Source of the DNA: Gymnodinialimonas phycosphaerae
Lineage (GTDB): Bacteria > Pseudomonadota > Alphaproteobacteria > Rhodobacterales > Rhodobacteraceae
NCBI RefSeq assembly: GCF_019195455.1
Contig: NZ_JAIMBW010000001.1
Coordinates: 4,243,849-4,307,848 of the forward strand
DNA length: 64,000 nucleotides
Reading direction: 5' to 3'
Shown: positions 18,112-27,145 of the stretch, piece after piece
Numbering within the stretch: position 1 is the stretch's first letter
How the letters are laid out: every line of letters starts with the position of its first letter
Notes under the pieces: model-generated
What the model saw: only the letters and a program-made list of their open reading frames with translations
Told to the model about the DNA's origin: nothing
The model's database searches: none
Translations under genes and position numbers: made by a program

Positions 18112-19742
18112 CAGTCGCCATCATCTTCTGCCAGTTCGCTTGGCTCAGGATCCGGCAGGTTCCGCAAAAGCTTGCGGAGATTGTTTGATATTTCTGTGCG
18201 GATATCCTCGAAAATGGGCTCAAGTTCATCATTTGTATTGTTCTGTTCGGCCGCTGCGAATGCCCAAAGCAAAAGGTCAATGCCTTCCACTGCATAGCCG
18301 TTGGCAGCGGCACGTTGATAGATTTTCTGGTAGAAGTCGTGATGCTTGTTCAGAAGAACGGAGGGCACATGCCCGTCGTTGCCGGTGCTCCGGAAAGCTG
18401 GCTGCCAGAGTTCCCCGCTATTGATCGATTCAACGGCTTCAACATGCACGTAATCGGGGCTTACATTGTTCTGGATCGGTGACTTGATCCGGATCTTCGG
18501 ACCCATGTTGTTGGATATCTCAGCAGATTGGCCTTCTGGGTCCACCGACGTCACCAGTGCCTTCGCTGCATTCGTCGTCGCCGCGATGTTCTTATTGGAA
18601 CTACCGTGATCCACCTTGTTTTTCGCATTGGCCTGCGCTCGACTCTGCCGCCGATAACGGTTCCCTGCCTCGCGGTATATCGGCTGGAGAAGCGTTTGGA
18701 GCCCGTCCTCGAGATCAGGGTGGAAAAGAATACGGGACTTTTTCACATCAATTCTGAAAGCGTCGTCGAGCTCATGCCCGAAATCGAATTCGATCCGCAA
18801 AAGGGAAGTGTGAGGTTCGGGCGCGCCGAAGACATCCATCCAGCCGCCGTCTTGGATTAATCGCCCCTCGCGGAATACGTAGAAGCCTTGAGCCCGGTTC
18901 GAGATACGGGCGTATTCACGTTCCTCATCCTTCGTCATGTCGCGACGGTGGGGAAGGATCCAGGCGCGGATCGTGGCACGTTCTTCCGATCCGTCAGGCA
19001 TCTCAACCAATAGCGTCTGTTTCTTTTCTGGAAGAACCTGCTCGGACCTTTTGGGGTAGAATGGATTCCATGGCACGACCGGGCAGCTGTTGATGAAAAT
19101 ATCTATATCCCGCTCGCGCTTGTCGGATTTGTCGGTAAAGCGGTGGTAGACCAGAGAGAGGTGTTTGCTGAGGGTGTCAGACAGCCTTTTGATTGCAGCT
19201 TGTTCCTTTGTCCCCCCAGCTTCGTACTCTTTGGAAAGGATCCGGTCACATTTTTCCCAGATTACGAGGGTTCCCGTTTCTCCACAGAGCTCTTCGAACA
19301 TTTCTTCTTCATCGGTCGTTACCGGCTCGCGCAGCATTTCCCACCTGCCGCGCGCCTTCACATGGTCGAGATCCCACGCAAGTTTTGCCAAGGGCTGCTC
19401 CGTGGCCGCCCGCGAAACAATAGTGAATTTCAGGCAGACCGAACTTGAAGCCGTCTTCAGCCCGAGGCCGAATTTCCCCAGGCTTTCAGGGTTCTCGCGC
19501 ACAGGCGCGCCGTATCGCATGGCGCGATGGATCGTTTCTTCATCCATCCCGATACCATTGTCGCCAAAATAGACCAGTTTTCTTCCGTCTTCGTGAAGAA
19601 CAATCTCGACATTGATGTGGTCGGCTTTGGCAGCAATTGAATTGTCAATAATGTCAGCAGCGGCGGTCTTTACATTGTAACCTGTGTCGCGCAGCCCGAA
19701 TATTAGGCGCGGGGCATCCGGTTCATTTATCAGATCATCCAT
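18111..19742 (-). CDS. GHKL ATPase of MORC/MutL type
   Basis: A 543-residue protein with a Bergerat-fold ATPase. The N box is DIIDNS (residues 30-35), the G1 box is GDNGIGM (60-66) and the G2 box is GKFGLGLKTAS (89-99). A transducer-like S5 domain and a variable C-terminal region follow. Prokaryotic MORC-like GHKL ATPases were linked by Iyer and colleagues to restriction-modification clusters containing Vsr and SNF2-type proteins, as seen here. The frame extends upstream to a TTG at 19790. The ATG at 19742 is preferred because AGGAAG precedes it at a suitable distance and the N-terminus is more family-like. Such ATPases probably clamp DNA and dimerise on ATP binding. Confidence 0.88.
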   Translation of the reverse strand: MDDLINEPDAPRLIFGLRDTGYNVKTAAADIIDNSIAAKADHINVEIVLHEDGRKLVYFGDNGIGMDEETIHRAMRYGAPVRENPESLGKFGLGLKTASSSVCLKFTIVSRAATEQPLAKLAWDLDHVKARGRWEMLREPVTTDEEEMFEELCGETGTLVIWEKCDRILSKEYEAGGTKEQAAIKRLSDTLSKHLSLVYHRFTDKSDKRERDIDIFINSCPVVPWNPFYPKRSEQVLPEKKQTLLVEMPDGSEERATIRAWILPHRRDMTKDEEREYARISNRAQGFYVFREGRLIQDGGWMDVFGAPEPHTSLLRIEFDFGHELDDAFRIDVKKSRILFHPDLEDGLQTLLQPIYREAGNRYRRQSRAQANAKNKVDHGSSNKNIAATTNAAKALVTSVDPEGQSAEISNNMGPKIRIKSPIQNNVSPDYVHVEAVESINSGELWQPAFRSTGNDGHVPSVLLNKHHDFYQKIYQRAAANGYAVEGIDLLLWAFAAAEQNNTNDELEPIFEDIRTEISNNLRKLLRNLPDPEPSELAEDDGD

Positions 19743-19790
19743 CCCGCTCTTCCTCTCTGTAGCGTCCTTCCGGCAATCCGGAATTTTCAA

Positions 19791-20249
19791 TCAAATAGTC
19801 TCTCTTTTATTCGGCAGCTCGCCAGAGAATTCTTTACCGCGCAGCCATTCGGCGATCTCAGTCAAGAGATCCTCCGAGAAAAATCGCTTTGTCGCACATT
19901 CCCAAACTGTCAGTACTCGCCACCCTGACGCGATGAGCGCCTGTGTAGTCTTCTGATCGCGTTCGACGTTCTTTGCCAATTTCTCCCGCCAGAATTCAGT
20001 CCGGGTTTTCGGCAACCTGAAATAGGAACAACCTTTGTGGGCATGCCAGAAGCAACCGTTAATGAAAATTGCTGCCCCGTATTTCGGCAACACGAGATCG
20101 GGCTTGCCCACAAGATGGCGGCTGTGGAGGCGGAATCTGAACCCCAGACCATGCAATCCCGTGCGAACAATCATCTCGGGCTTTGTATTTTTTGGCCCAA
20201 TCCCAGCCATCATTTCCGATCTCGTCATCGGTGATCGTCTCTCAGGCAC
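19791..20249 (-). CDS. vsr: Very-short-patch repair endonuclease (Vsr)
   Basis: A 152-residue Vsr family endonuclease. The opening [16 protein letters not shown] and the catalytic region [20 protein letters not shown] are typical, with the metal-binding Asp at residue 51, followed by [21 protein letters not shown] (His69 and His71). The classical role is nicking at T:G mismatches made by deamination of 5-methylcytosine. In clusters with GHKL ATPases, Vsr may instead act as the restriction nuclease. It starts at GTG 20249, overlapping the end of dcm by eight bases; an ATG seven codons later (20228) is also possible. Confidence 0.93.
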   Translation of the reverse strand: MPERRSPMTRSEMMAGIGPKNTKPEMIVRTGLHGLGFRFRLHSRHLVGKPDLVLPKYGAAIFINGCFWHAHKGCSYFRLPKTRTEFWREKLAKNVERDQKTTQALIASGWRVLTVWECATKRFFSEDLLTEIAEWLRGKEFSGELPNKRETI

Positions 20250-21315
20250 TCTGGTTTCTCCGTGGCCTCAATGCGACAGTATTCTCGATCCAAGGTGCCA
20301 TGGCTTGAGCTATTGCAATCGCGACCGGTGCTGCAACCGCATTGCCAAATTGACGGTAAGCCTGTGCGTCGGAAACCGGGATGACCCATGGACGGTTGGA
20401 GCCGGGGCGGTCGAAGCCCATGAGGCGTGCGCATTCGCGTGGCGTCAATCGCCGAGGATTCTTTCCTGGCTGTGCGATCAGAATTTCGGATCCGTCCTTG
20501 TAGTATCTTGCGCTGAGTGTCCGGGCGACGCTTTCAGGAGTACAAAGGCCGAAGCCGAAGCCGTTACCGGCTGCTCTATGTTTTGCGGCGTAGTTCTGGA
20601 GGTAGGCCCAAAGCTTGTCAGACAGCGTGTACTTGTCCGCAACCCGTCCTAGCCGACCTTCTGTATAGGGAGGCTCGGCGATCTCGGACCCGTCTTCGGG
20701 GTGAAGGATGTCTGAAAGCCGCGGGTTCGGTCCTGGAGGGATCACCACATCGTCGAGGCAGAAACGCGTAGGCACATCGCGCCGGAAGCCCGAGATAAAG
20801 ATGCGCTCACGGTGTTGTGGCACCCATGAGCGTGCGTCTATCACCTTGTGATCCACCTCGTAGCCGAGTTCGTCAAGCGCATGTAGGATGACCCTCATGG
20901 TGTTACCCTTGTCGTGAGACAGCAGGTTCTTGACATTTTCCAAGAGGAAGGCGCGCGGGCGATGATGGGCAATGATTCTCACGACATCAAAAAAGAGCGT
21001 TCCTTGGGTCTCATCCAGAAAGCCATGAGCGCGGCCTAGTGAGTTCTTTTTACTTACCCCGGCGATGCTGAAAGGCTGGCATGGGAAGCCAGCAAGCAAG
21101 ACATCGTGAGCAGGAATTTCCGCTTCCCGAATCTCCGTGATGTCACCAGTGAGCGCGTGCTCGTTGCCGAAATTTGCGGAGTAGGTTTCTTGTGAGAAGC
21201 GGTTCCACTCGCTAGTGAATACACAGGTTCCTCCGGCAGCTTCGAAACCAACGCGCAAACCTCCGATACCGGCAAACAGATCGATGAAACTAAAACTACT
21301 CGGCGTTTTGTGCAT
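20242..21315 (-). CDS. DNA (cytosine-5-)-methyltransferase
   Basis: A 357-residue C5-cytosine methyltransferase. Motif I is [11 protein letters not shown] (10-20), motif IV carries the catalytic Cys79 in GFPCQPFS, motif VI is LLENVKNL, and motif VIII is VPQHRERIF. Motif X near the C-terminus reads [14 protein letters not shown]. The frame extends upstream to 21516, but the ATG at 21315 sits just ahead of motif I and follows AGAGGG by about eight bases. It is the first gene of the minus-strand defence operon and protects host DNA. The nearby vsr and EcoRII-N-like genes make a CCWGG-like target conceivable, but the recognition sequence cannot be read. Confidence 0.93.
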   Translation of the reverse strand: MHKTPSSFSFIDLFAGIGGLRVGFEAAGGTCVFTSEWNRFSQETYSANFGNEHALTGDITEIREAEIPAHDVLLAGFPCQPFSIAGVSKKNSLGRAHGFLDETQGTLFFDVVRIIAHHRPRAFLLENVKNLLSHDKGNTMRVILHALDELGYEVDHKVIDARSWVPQHRERIFISGFRRDVPTRFCLDDVVIPPGPNPRLSDILHPEDGSEIAEPPYTEGRLGRVADKYTLSDKLWAYLQNYAAKHRAAGNGFGFGLCTPESVARTLSARYYKDGSEILIAQPGKNPRRLTPRECARLMGFDRPGSNRPWVIPVSDAQAYRQFGNAVAAPVAIAIAQAMAPWIENTVALRPRRNQSA

Positions 21316-21373
21316 GAGCTGACCCTCTCTGATGGTACCATATCTAGCTTTCGATCTAGATGGAATAACAAGA

Positions 21374-21393
21374 TTCACGGAATAAAGCGTGAA
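21374..21393. promoter_or_regulatory. Inverted repeat upstream of the methyltransferase operon
   Basis: TTCACG-GAATAAAG-CGTGAA, a perfect 6-bp inverted repeat with an 8-bp spacer, about 60 bases upstream of the methyltransferase start. Nearby ATCTAG is repeated twice, 12 bases apart. A TTGTTA element on the minus strand could be a -35 box. This is a candidate operator/promoter for the dcm-vsr operon; 21316-21576 otherwise holds no gene. Confidence 0.35.
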
Positions 21394-21576
21394 CATCTGT
21401 GTGGTCATAGAATCTATTCTGCCACGGCCAGTCTCGAAAGTCAGTCGTTCTAGCGGCGGACTTTCAGAGATCGGTGAACACACGGGTTGACTTGGAGTTG
21501 TGCTGAAATGCAGCAACGCTCACTTTTTAAAAATGCAGCGCGGCACGAACGCAATCGTGGCCGCCAGATTGTTTCG

Positions 21577-21960
21577 CTAGCCAAAGTGTTCCAGCTGTTG
21601 TCGCCAGTCCATCGGAAATGGCTCCAGAAGCCGCGCCAGCGTCACACCCGGTCCCTGCGTCCTGTCGAGAATCACCTGAACAAAGTCTGGCGAGAGCAGG
21701 GTCAACCGCATTACGCGCGTCATGTAGGTCGGTGCAATGCCTTCGCGTTCTGCGAGCTCGGCTATGGTCGTGAATTCGCCGGATTCGAGCATCCGCTTCC
21801 AGCGAAACGCCCGCGCCAGCGCCTTGACCAACGTGTTGTCCATCTTTCGGTGGCTGGATGCCCCATCCGGCAGCTGCATCTCCTTGCGGCCACCCCGTTT
21901 AACAAGGCGGAACGGGACGTGCACTGTCACCGTTTCCGGCACTGGCTTCGCGCGGGTCAT
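21577..21960 (-). CDS. Recombinase-associated HTH protein
   Basis: A 127-residue small basic protein. The segment FTTIAELAEREGIAPTYMTRVMRL is a ParB/KorB-like helix-turn-helix, and RMLESGEFTT precedes it. The C-terminus (GVTLARLLEPFPMDWRQQLEHFG) is typical of small proteins encoded beside large serine recombinases in alphaproteobacterial prophages. Its ATG overlaps the recombinase stop (ATGA), so it is co-translated. It may be a recombination accessory or directionality factor, which is inference. Confidence 0.65.
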   Translation of the reverse strand: MTRAKPVPETVTVHVPFRLVKRGGRKEMQLPDGASSHRKMDNTLVKALARAFRWKRMLESGEFTTIAELAEREGIAPTYMTRVMRLTLLSPDFVQVILDRTQGPGVTLARLLEPFPMDWRQQLEHFG

Positions 21961-23264
21961 GCCGCCGTACCTAGATCAGCCATCATTTCGCGCGCCAGCC
22001 CGGTCAGACCGTCCATGCGAAGGCGAACATTCAGCCCATCCGTGCCGATGTCCACGCGCTCGACCAAGAGTGCTGCGATGCGCGCCTGCTCTGCCGGGAA
22101 GAGTTCATCCCAAAGCGGATCGAGGCGGGTCAGTGCGTCACGGGCATCGGCCTCGGTGATCTCGCCGTCCTGTGCGCGTGCCGCTTTCCATGTGCCCGCG
22201 ACGATTTCGGGCTGGCGGAACACGGCGCGCAGCTGGTTGATGACGGCAGCTTCGATCTCGCCAGCAGGCACGCGGCTGACCGGGCATGACCCTGCACCGT
22301 GCTTCAGCACCGTCTGGCTGACATAGTAGCGATACAACCGCCCGCCCTTGCGCGTGTGGGTTGGAGAGAAGGCCGCGCCATCCGGGCCATACAGCAACCC
22401 TTTCAGCAGCGCGGGCGTGTCGGCACGGGTGCGCGCTGCGCGCTTGCGCGGGCTTTCGGTCAGGATGGCGTGGACCTTGTCCCAGACACCCTTGTCGATG
22501 ATGGCATCATGCTCGCCGGGATAGCTGGTCCCCTTGTGGACCGCCTCGCCGATATAGACCCGGTTGTTCAGCATCCGGTAAATGAACTTCTTGTCGATGC
22601 GATGGCCGCGCGCGGTCGTGACGCCCCGCTCGGCCAGTTCGCGCGCCAGCTCTGTGCCCGATCCGATCTCGATGAAGCGGGCAAAGACCCAGCGGACATG
22701 ATCGGCATCGCCGGGGTTCTCGACCAGCTTCCGGTCCTTGACCTCGTAGCCCAGCGGCGGGCAGCCCCCCATCCACATGCCCTTCATCCGGCTGGCGCGC
22801 ACCTTGTCTCGGATGCGCTCGGCCGTCACTTCGCGTTCGAACTGGGCAAAGGACAGAAGGATGTTCAGCGTCAGCCGCCCCATGGAGGTGGTGGTATTGA
22901 ACGACTGGGTGACCGAGACGAAGGTCACGCCGTTCCGATCAAACACCTCGACCAGCTTGGAGAAATCCATCAGCGAGCGGGACAGGCGGTCGATCTTGTA
23001 GACGACCACCACATCAACCAGCCCATCCTCGATGTCGGCCAGCAGCCGTTTCAGCCCCGGCCGTTCCAAGGTGCCACCCGAGATGCCGCCATCGTCATAC
23101 TGATCGCGGACCAGCACCCAGCCCTCGGACCGTTGGCTGGCGATGTAGGACTCGCAGGCTTCGCGCTGGGCATGGAGTGAGTTGAACTCCTGCTCCAACC
23201 CTTCCTCGGAGGATTTCCGCGTGTACACGGCGCAGCGGAGTTTTCGAATAACGGGTTTGTTCAT
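21957..23264 (-). CDS. Large serine recombinase (site-specific integrase)
   Basis: A 435-residue recombinase. The resolvase catalytic domain covers about residues 8-160, with the nucleophile Ser18 in YTRKSSEEG, the conserved DQYDDGGISGG, YKIDRLSRS and FEREVTAERIRDK. A recombinase DNA-binding domain (about 175-285, GGCPPLGYEVKDRKLVEN onward) and a zinc-ribbon/coiled-coil region follow. It would integrate and excise the prophage. Serine integrases rarely use tRNA genes, so it need not explain the tRNA-Ser junction. It overlaps its neighbours on both sides by four bases. Confidence 0.92.
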   Translation of the reverse strand: MNKPVIRKLRCAVYTRKSSEEGLEQEFNSLHAQREACESYIASQRSEGWVLVRDQYDDGGISGGTLERPGLKRLLADIEDGLVDVVVVYKIDRLSRSLMDFSKLVEVFDRNGVTFVSVTQSFNTTTSMGRLTLNILLSFAQFEREVTAERIRDKVRASRMKGMWMGGCPPLGYEVKDRKLVENPGDADHVRWVFARFIEIGSGTELARELAERGVTTARGHRIDKKFIYRMLNNRVYIGEAVHKGTSYPGEHDAIIDKGVWDKVHAILTESPRKRAARTRADTPALLKGLLYGPDGAAFSPTHTRKGGRLYRYYVSQTVLKHGAGSCPVSRVPAGEIEAAVINQLRAVFRQPEIVAGTWKAARAQDGEITEADARDALTRLDPLWDELFPAEQARIAALLVERVDIGTDGLNVRLRMDGLTGLAREMMADLGTAA

Positions 23265-23713
23265 GACCGCCCCCTGTGGCTCTTGAGGCCGAAGAACACC
23301 CAGCCGTTCCAGCGTGTGCCGGTGATGGCGCGCGCGATGGCCGAAAGCGACTTATAGGGGCGCCCCTGCCATTCGAACCCATCCATCGTAACTGTCACAA
23401 CATGTTCCACACCCTGCCATTCGCGCAGCAGCCGCGTGCCGGTGATCGGCATCATGTCGGCGCGGATGCGGCTTTTTTTGCGATCACCGCCATCTAGTTC
23501 CTCACCGAGCCGTTCAAGTCGCCGGATCGTCTCGGGCTTCAGCCCGCCATAGGCGAGTTCCTGGATGCGGTAGGCGAGGCGGCTCTCAAGGTAGCGCCGG
23601 TTGAACGGCGGTGGGTCGGTGTCAAACAACTCGCGCCATTGTGCCTTGAGGTCGGGCGTCGGCGTGGTCTTCAGCGCTACCAAGCGGGCAGGGATGGGAT
23701 CGTGCTGTGTCAT
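23261..23713 (-). CDS. DUF2924 family protein
   Basis: A 150-residue DUF2924 protein, recognisable by LKAQWRELFDTDPPPFNRRYLESRLAYRIQELAYGG and the C-terminal WQGRPYKSLSAIARAITGTRWNGWVFFG. The C-terminal segment resembles a small RAMA-like DNA-interacting fold. It is commonly encoded next to serine recombinases in alphaproteobacteria. It overlaps the recombinase start (ATGA), so the pair is co-translated. Function is unproven; involvement in recombination is likely from context. Confidence 0.85.
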   Translation of the reverse strand: MTQHDPIPARLVALKTTPTPDLKAQWRELFDTDPPPFNRRYLESRLAYRIQELAYGGLKPETIRRLERLGEELDGGDRKKSRIRADMMPITGTRLLREWQGVEHVVTVTMDGFEWQGRPYKSLSAIARAITGTRWNGWVFFGLKSHRGRS

Positions 23714-23913
23714 GCAATCTCCTTGTTTGTGGGAGTTGCATGAACGCTCTGGTCGGCTGAGTTGTGTAGCGAACTTTCTCCATTTGCGTCAGATATTTGC
23801 ACTATGTTCTGCTGCCGGAGGCGGACCAGCCCTACTGCCAGTAAGCGGCAGAGTTCCGCGCGCCGTTCGGCGGCCGACATCATGTCTGGTGACAGTGGGT
23901 TGGGGCGTTTCAT
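23710..23913 (-). CDS. Small hypothetical protein of the recombinase operon
   Basis: A 67-residue protein beginning MKRPNPLSPDMMSAAERRAEL, with an amphipathic helix LCRLLAVGLVRLRQQN and a polar C-terminus. The frame continues upstream, but this ATG overlaps the helicase stop (ATGA) and gives the compact form seen beside DUF2924 genes. It overlaps DUF2924 by four bases downstream. Function unknown. Confidence 0.65.
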   Translation of the reverse strand: MKRPNPLSPDMMSAAERRAELCRLLAVGLVRLRQQNIVQISDANGESSLHNSADQSVHATPTNKEIA

Positions 23914-25592
23914 GCCGCGCTCCGAGGCATATCTTGCAGGACCGCAGCTTTGATTGCCGCCTGGTTCCAGCGGAAGTTCAGGTGGCAGTTGGCGGCATAT
24001 TTCGAGAGGCCGAAGTCGAGGCCGCTGGCGGTTAGCCCGGCTTTGTGCAGAAGTTCGACCTGACGCAGGCTGGCAGGATCGTTGATCCAACGCTTGCTCT
24101 TGGCGGCCGCACTGCTGGTTTCGGTTCCCCGAAGGAAATCATCAGCTGCTGCGAGCGCTTGGATGCGGGTGCCGACAGCCAAGGTACGGATATAGCGGTG
24201 TTTAGGGCGTCCAAGCGCATGCCAGAGCGTTCCATCATGGAAGACACCCGCCCATCCTTCAAAGCCGCTGGCCATCAGGGCCTGACCGTCACCGTGCAGA
24301 TCGACCCAGGAAAACGGCGATCTATCCAGCAGGGCAATTTCTGTCATCTCGAACGAAGTCAGAACCTGTGCTTCGCTGATGGCACGGGCAAATTCATGGC
24401 CACAAAAATCGCAGATCGAAGCGCCAAGGGGCAGTTCCGCCTCGCAAGAGGGACAGGTTTTCCAGGGCTGTGCGCCTGCGGGCGTTTCATCCTCGTCGAG
24501 AGAGATGTCCTGTTCCAAGGACCCGTGGCGGAGTGCAGCACCGGCAAAATCCAGCACAATACAATCAGTCTTGATGATGCCGGGATAGCGCTCAGGATCG
24601 ACACGGCGGAGACCGCGGCCGACGGCCTGGATGAATGTCCCCTTGTGCAACATGGGGCGCAGTATGCCGATGCAGCCCACGGGCTGGCTGTCGAAACCTT
24701 CTGTCAGGACCATGCAGTTCGCGAGAACCTGAATGTCCCCGCGATCAAATTGCGCGATGAGATTGCTGCGCTCAGAACTGGCCATGTCACCAGAGATGAC
24801 AGCAGCTGAAATCCCCTCAGCCATGAAGGCCTCTGCCACGGCTTCGGCATGTGCGACTGTGGCGCAGAAAAAGATTGTACGTCGGTCAGACGCTTTGTCT
24901 TTCCAATGCTCGACCACGGCTTCGTTTAGGACAGACCGGTTCAGGACCTTATCAGCCTGGCGCATGTCATAGTCACCGGCCGTGCTGGCCAGACCTGCCA
25001 GTTCATCATCGACGCCAAGATCGATGGTAAAGGTGCGTGGCGGGACCAGAAGCCCGCGGGCGATCAGCGTGCCGATCCGAAGATGATAGCCGACATTGCT
25101 GAAGGTACGGCGCAGGCTGCGCCCGTCACCACGCCCGGGCGTGGCGGAGAGACCCAGCAGCTTCGCCTGCGGATTCAGGCTGCGGACATGCTCGATGACC
25201 GACTGATAACTGGTCGCTGCGGCGCGGTGGCATTCATCGATGATGAGATGTGAGACAGCCGGCATCCCGTCGCGCCGGTTGGCCCGCGCGAGCGTCTGCA
25301 CGCTCCCGAAGACTAGCTGTCCGCCCCAGTCATCGCGCTCGGCTTTGACAACGGAGGACGGCAGACCCGAGATGCGGGAAATCGCAGTGCGGTTTTGTTC
25401 GATGAGTTCATCCGTGTGTTGGAGGACAAGGACCTTCGCATCGCGCTGGCGCTCTGCCTCTTCACCGACGAAAAAGCCTGCGATAGCCGTCTTTCCTGCG
25501 CCGGTCGGAAGCACAAGCATCGTGTTGCCATGTTCGGCTGTTCTATCGTGGGCGGCGTCAACCGCCGCCCTTTGATAATCACGAGGGATCAT
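23910..25592 (-). CDS. DEAD/DEAH-box superfamily II helicase
   Basis: A 560-residue helicase of the UvrB/RecQ-like SF2 group. Motif I is PTGAGKT (29-35), motif II DECH (119-122), motif III LSATPGRGD and motif VI region QAVGRGLRR. A zinc-ribbon-like CPSC ... CDFCGHEF follows the helicase core, then a C-terminal domain. Start chosen at the ATG 25592 because GGGAGG lies five bases upstream. It is in the leftward early operon with the nucleotide-binding ATPase and probably serves phage DNA replication or recombination. Confidence 0.88.
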   Translation of the reverse strand: MIPRDYQRAAVDAAHDRTAEHGNTMLVLPTGAGKTAIAGFFVGEEAERQRDAKVLVLQHTDELIEQNRTAISRISGLPSSVVKAERDDWGGQLVFGSVQTLARANRRDGMPAVSHLIIDECHRAAATSYQSVIEHVRSLNPQAKLLGLSATPGRGDGRSLRRTFSNVGYHLRIGTLIARGLLVPPRTFTIDLGVDDELAGLASTAGDYDMRQADKVLNRSVLNEAVVEHWKDKASDRRTIFFCATVAHAEAVAEAFMAEGISAAVISGDMASSERSNLIAQFDRGDIQVLANCMVLTEGFDSQPVGCIGILRPMLHKGTFIQAVGRGLRRVDPERYPGIIKTDCIVLDFAGAALRHGSLEQDISLDEDETPAGAQPWKTCPSCEAELPLGASICDFCGHEFARAISEAQVLTSFEMTEIALLDRSPFSWVDLHGDGQALMASGFEGWAGVFHDGTLWHALGRPKHRYIRTLAVGTRIQALAAADDFLRGTETSSAAAKSKRWINDPASLRQVELLHKAGLTASGLDFGLSKYAANCHLNFRWNQAAIKAAVLQDMPRSAA

Positions 25593-25603
25593 GCGTACCT
25601 CCC

Positions 25604-26239
25604 TCAACGTGCCCAGAACGGTGCGCCGCCGTCAGAGGCGGTATTTGACCCTGCATAAGGGTCCTGCACCACGCCGCCGCTGTAGCCCTGCGGCGCTCCC
25701 ATAGGCGTTTGGATCGGTGCTGGCTGCCCGCCCATAATCTCAGCATATTGGCGATGCTCTGGCCCAACAGCAGCCTTGATGACATTGCGGCCGGGTTCGT
25801 CAGGCTCATCGCGATTTTTGTCGATGCCGATCTTGGCGACAAAATCGAGACTGTTAAGATCGCCCAAGCTGCGGATCAGACGGGCCGCGCGTGCGGCCTC
25901 GGACTGGTCAGTGGCCTTGATGCCCCGGGCGGACTCGAGGATACCCCTGATGAGGGCGCGGCCCCGGTTGGCGTATTTGTCGACGCCACTGGCATCCACG
26001 CCTTTGCCACGGAAACCGATGCGCGTGTAAATCCTCCGGCGGGCGAATGGCCCCTCCATCACAATGGCCTCGGTGTTGAGGTACTGCGCGGCGCTCGCCT
26101 GGCTTTGTGTCAACCAGCCTTCAGGGCCAGCGCCACCCGGGCGAATGATCATCGTGACCTTGACCAGAGTATTGGCCGGGATGAGGTCAAAGGCGGCGTC
26201 TTGGCTGTCGGCGCCATTGAAATCCATATCGCTTGCCAT
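25604..26239 (-). CDS. Phage protein, possibly single-stranded DNA-binding
   Basis: A 211-residue protein. The N-terminal DLIPANTLVKVTMIIRPGG and IVMEGPFARRRIYTRIGFRG look like strands of an OB-type fold, and the C-terminal 45 residues are Gly/Pro/Gln-rich and disordered, as in single-stranded DNA-binding proteins. It lies between the RecA-like ATPase and the helicase genes, which fits a replication or recombination role. I cannot name a family with certainty. Confidence 0.5.
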   Translation of the reverse strand: MASDMDFNGADSQDAAFDLIPANTLVKVTMIIRPGGAGPEGWLTQSQASAAQYLNTEAIVMEGPFARRRIYTRIGFRGKGVDASGVDKYANRGRALIRGILESARGIKATDQSEAARAARLIRSLGDLNSLDFVAKIGIDKNRDEPDEPGRNVIKAAVGPEHRQYAEIMGGQPAPIQTPMGAPQGYSGGVVQDPYAGSNTASDGGAPFWAR

Positions 26240-26242
26240 GCC

Positions 26243-27145
26243 TTATGCTCCTTGCGTCTGTGTCGGGGTGGGAATGGCGTCGGCCTCGGACGGCATGTCG
26301 AAGGTCAAGGCGCGTGCGCTGCTCGTGGGCTGACCGTTTCGGATCTTCGTCATCAGACGGCCGAGGTGGGGCTCCTCAATCGTGCCCAGTCGCCCGCTAC
26401 GGTCCTTGGCCGGATAGCCGTAGGGGTTAATCGTGGTACACACGAAGGCCCGATACGCCTTGCCCTCTGTGGGCTGGATTTCGGTGAGGGTAATGACCTC
26501 GTCGACAATTCCCGGCAGTTCGAGGCCGGTCTTGGAGCCTTCGACTTGCAGTGCAAAATAGGTCTTGCCGAAGTCATCAGCCTTTTTGTCGAGCAGCCCG
26601 ACGAGCCAGATGTTTTTGCGGGGCGTGTGCTGGAGATGGGTCAACCAACCGATCATTTCCTGGCCGAGCAGGCCATAGGCGCCGCGCAGATCGAGCTTGC
26701 CGTTGCGGTCGGATTGTACCTGTGGCTGGCCCTTGCACCACTGCATGCAAATGCGGGAGGCGACCGAAATCGAGTCCACGAAGATCGTGTCGTATTTGTC
26801 CAGCAGGCTTGGGTCGCCAAAGAGGCGGCAAACCCGCTCATAGTCTTTCTGGCTATAGGCCTGATCGTCCCGCATCGCCGGGTTGGGGCCGCCGATCCAG
26901 GCCGCAAGATCACGGGCGCGCTCCCAGTCGCGGACGCGGACTTCGTCTCCGGGCCAGCCCTGGACAGCCAGTTCGCCGGCCTCGAGGTTGACGAAGAGCG
27001 TGCGGTCCGCATCGAGGGTCCAAAGCTGGCTGGTTTTGCCAATCCCGGAAATCCCGGTGAGAACCCCTTTGATGCCGCGGGTTTCTTTCAAACGCTCATC
27101 TGCGGTGATGATGCGAAACGATGAGGGCGTGTTTGGGCTCATCAT
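26243..27145 (-). CDS. Phage nucleotide-binding ATPase (AAA_24 / RecA-like)
   Basis: A 300-residue ATPase with Walker A GISGIGKTS near residues 31-39 and a Walker B-type TIFVDSIS. It has the layout of small phage nucleotide-binding proteins that act in recombination (for example Sak4-like annealase loaders). It is encoded four bases from the putative single-stranded DNA-binding protein and overlaps the stop of the 97-residue gene upstream. Together they form a recombination cassette. Confidence 0.78.
   Translation of the reverse strand: MMSPNTPSSFRIITADERLKETRGIKGVLTGISGIGKTSQLWTLDADRTLFVNLEAGELAVQGWPGDEVRVRDWERARDLAAWIGGPNPAMRDDQAYSQKDYERVCRLFGDPSLLDKYDTIFVDSISVASRICMQWCKGQPQVQSDRNGKLDLRGAYGLLGQEMIGWLTHLQHTPRKNIWLVGLLDKKADDFGKTYFALQVEGSKTGLELPGIVDEVITLTEIQPTEGKAYRAFVCTTINPYGYPAKDRSGRLGTIEEPHLGRLMTKIRNGQPTSSARALTFDMPSEADAIPTPTQTQGA

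Noticed and set aside
12921..21315. DISARM, BREX or a simple type II restriction system
   Set aside because: No PglZ, BrxC, DrmA/DrmB or paired type II endonuclease is visible; the GHKL, SNF2, HNH and EcoRII-N set does not fit those definitions.
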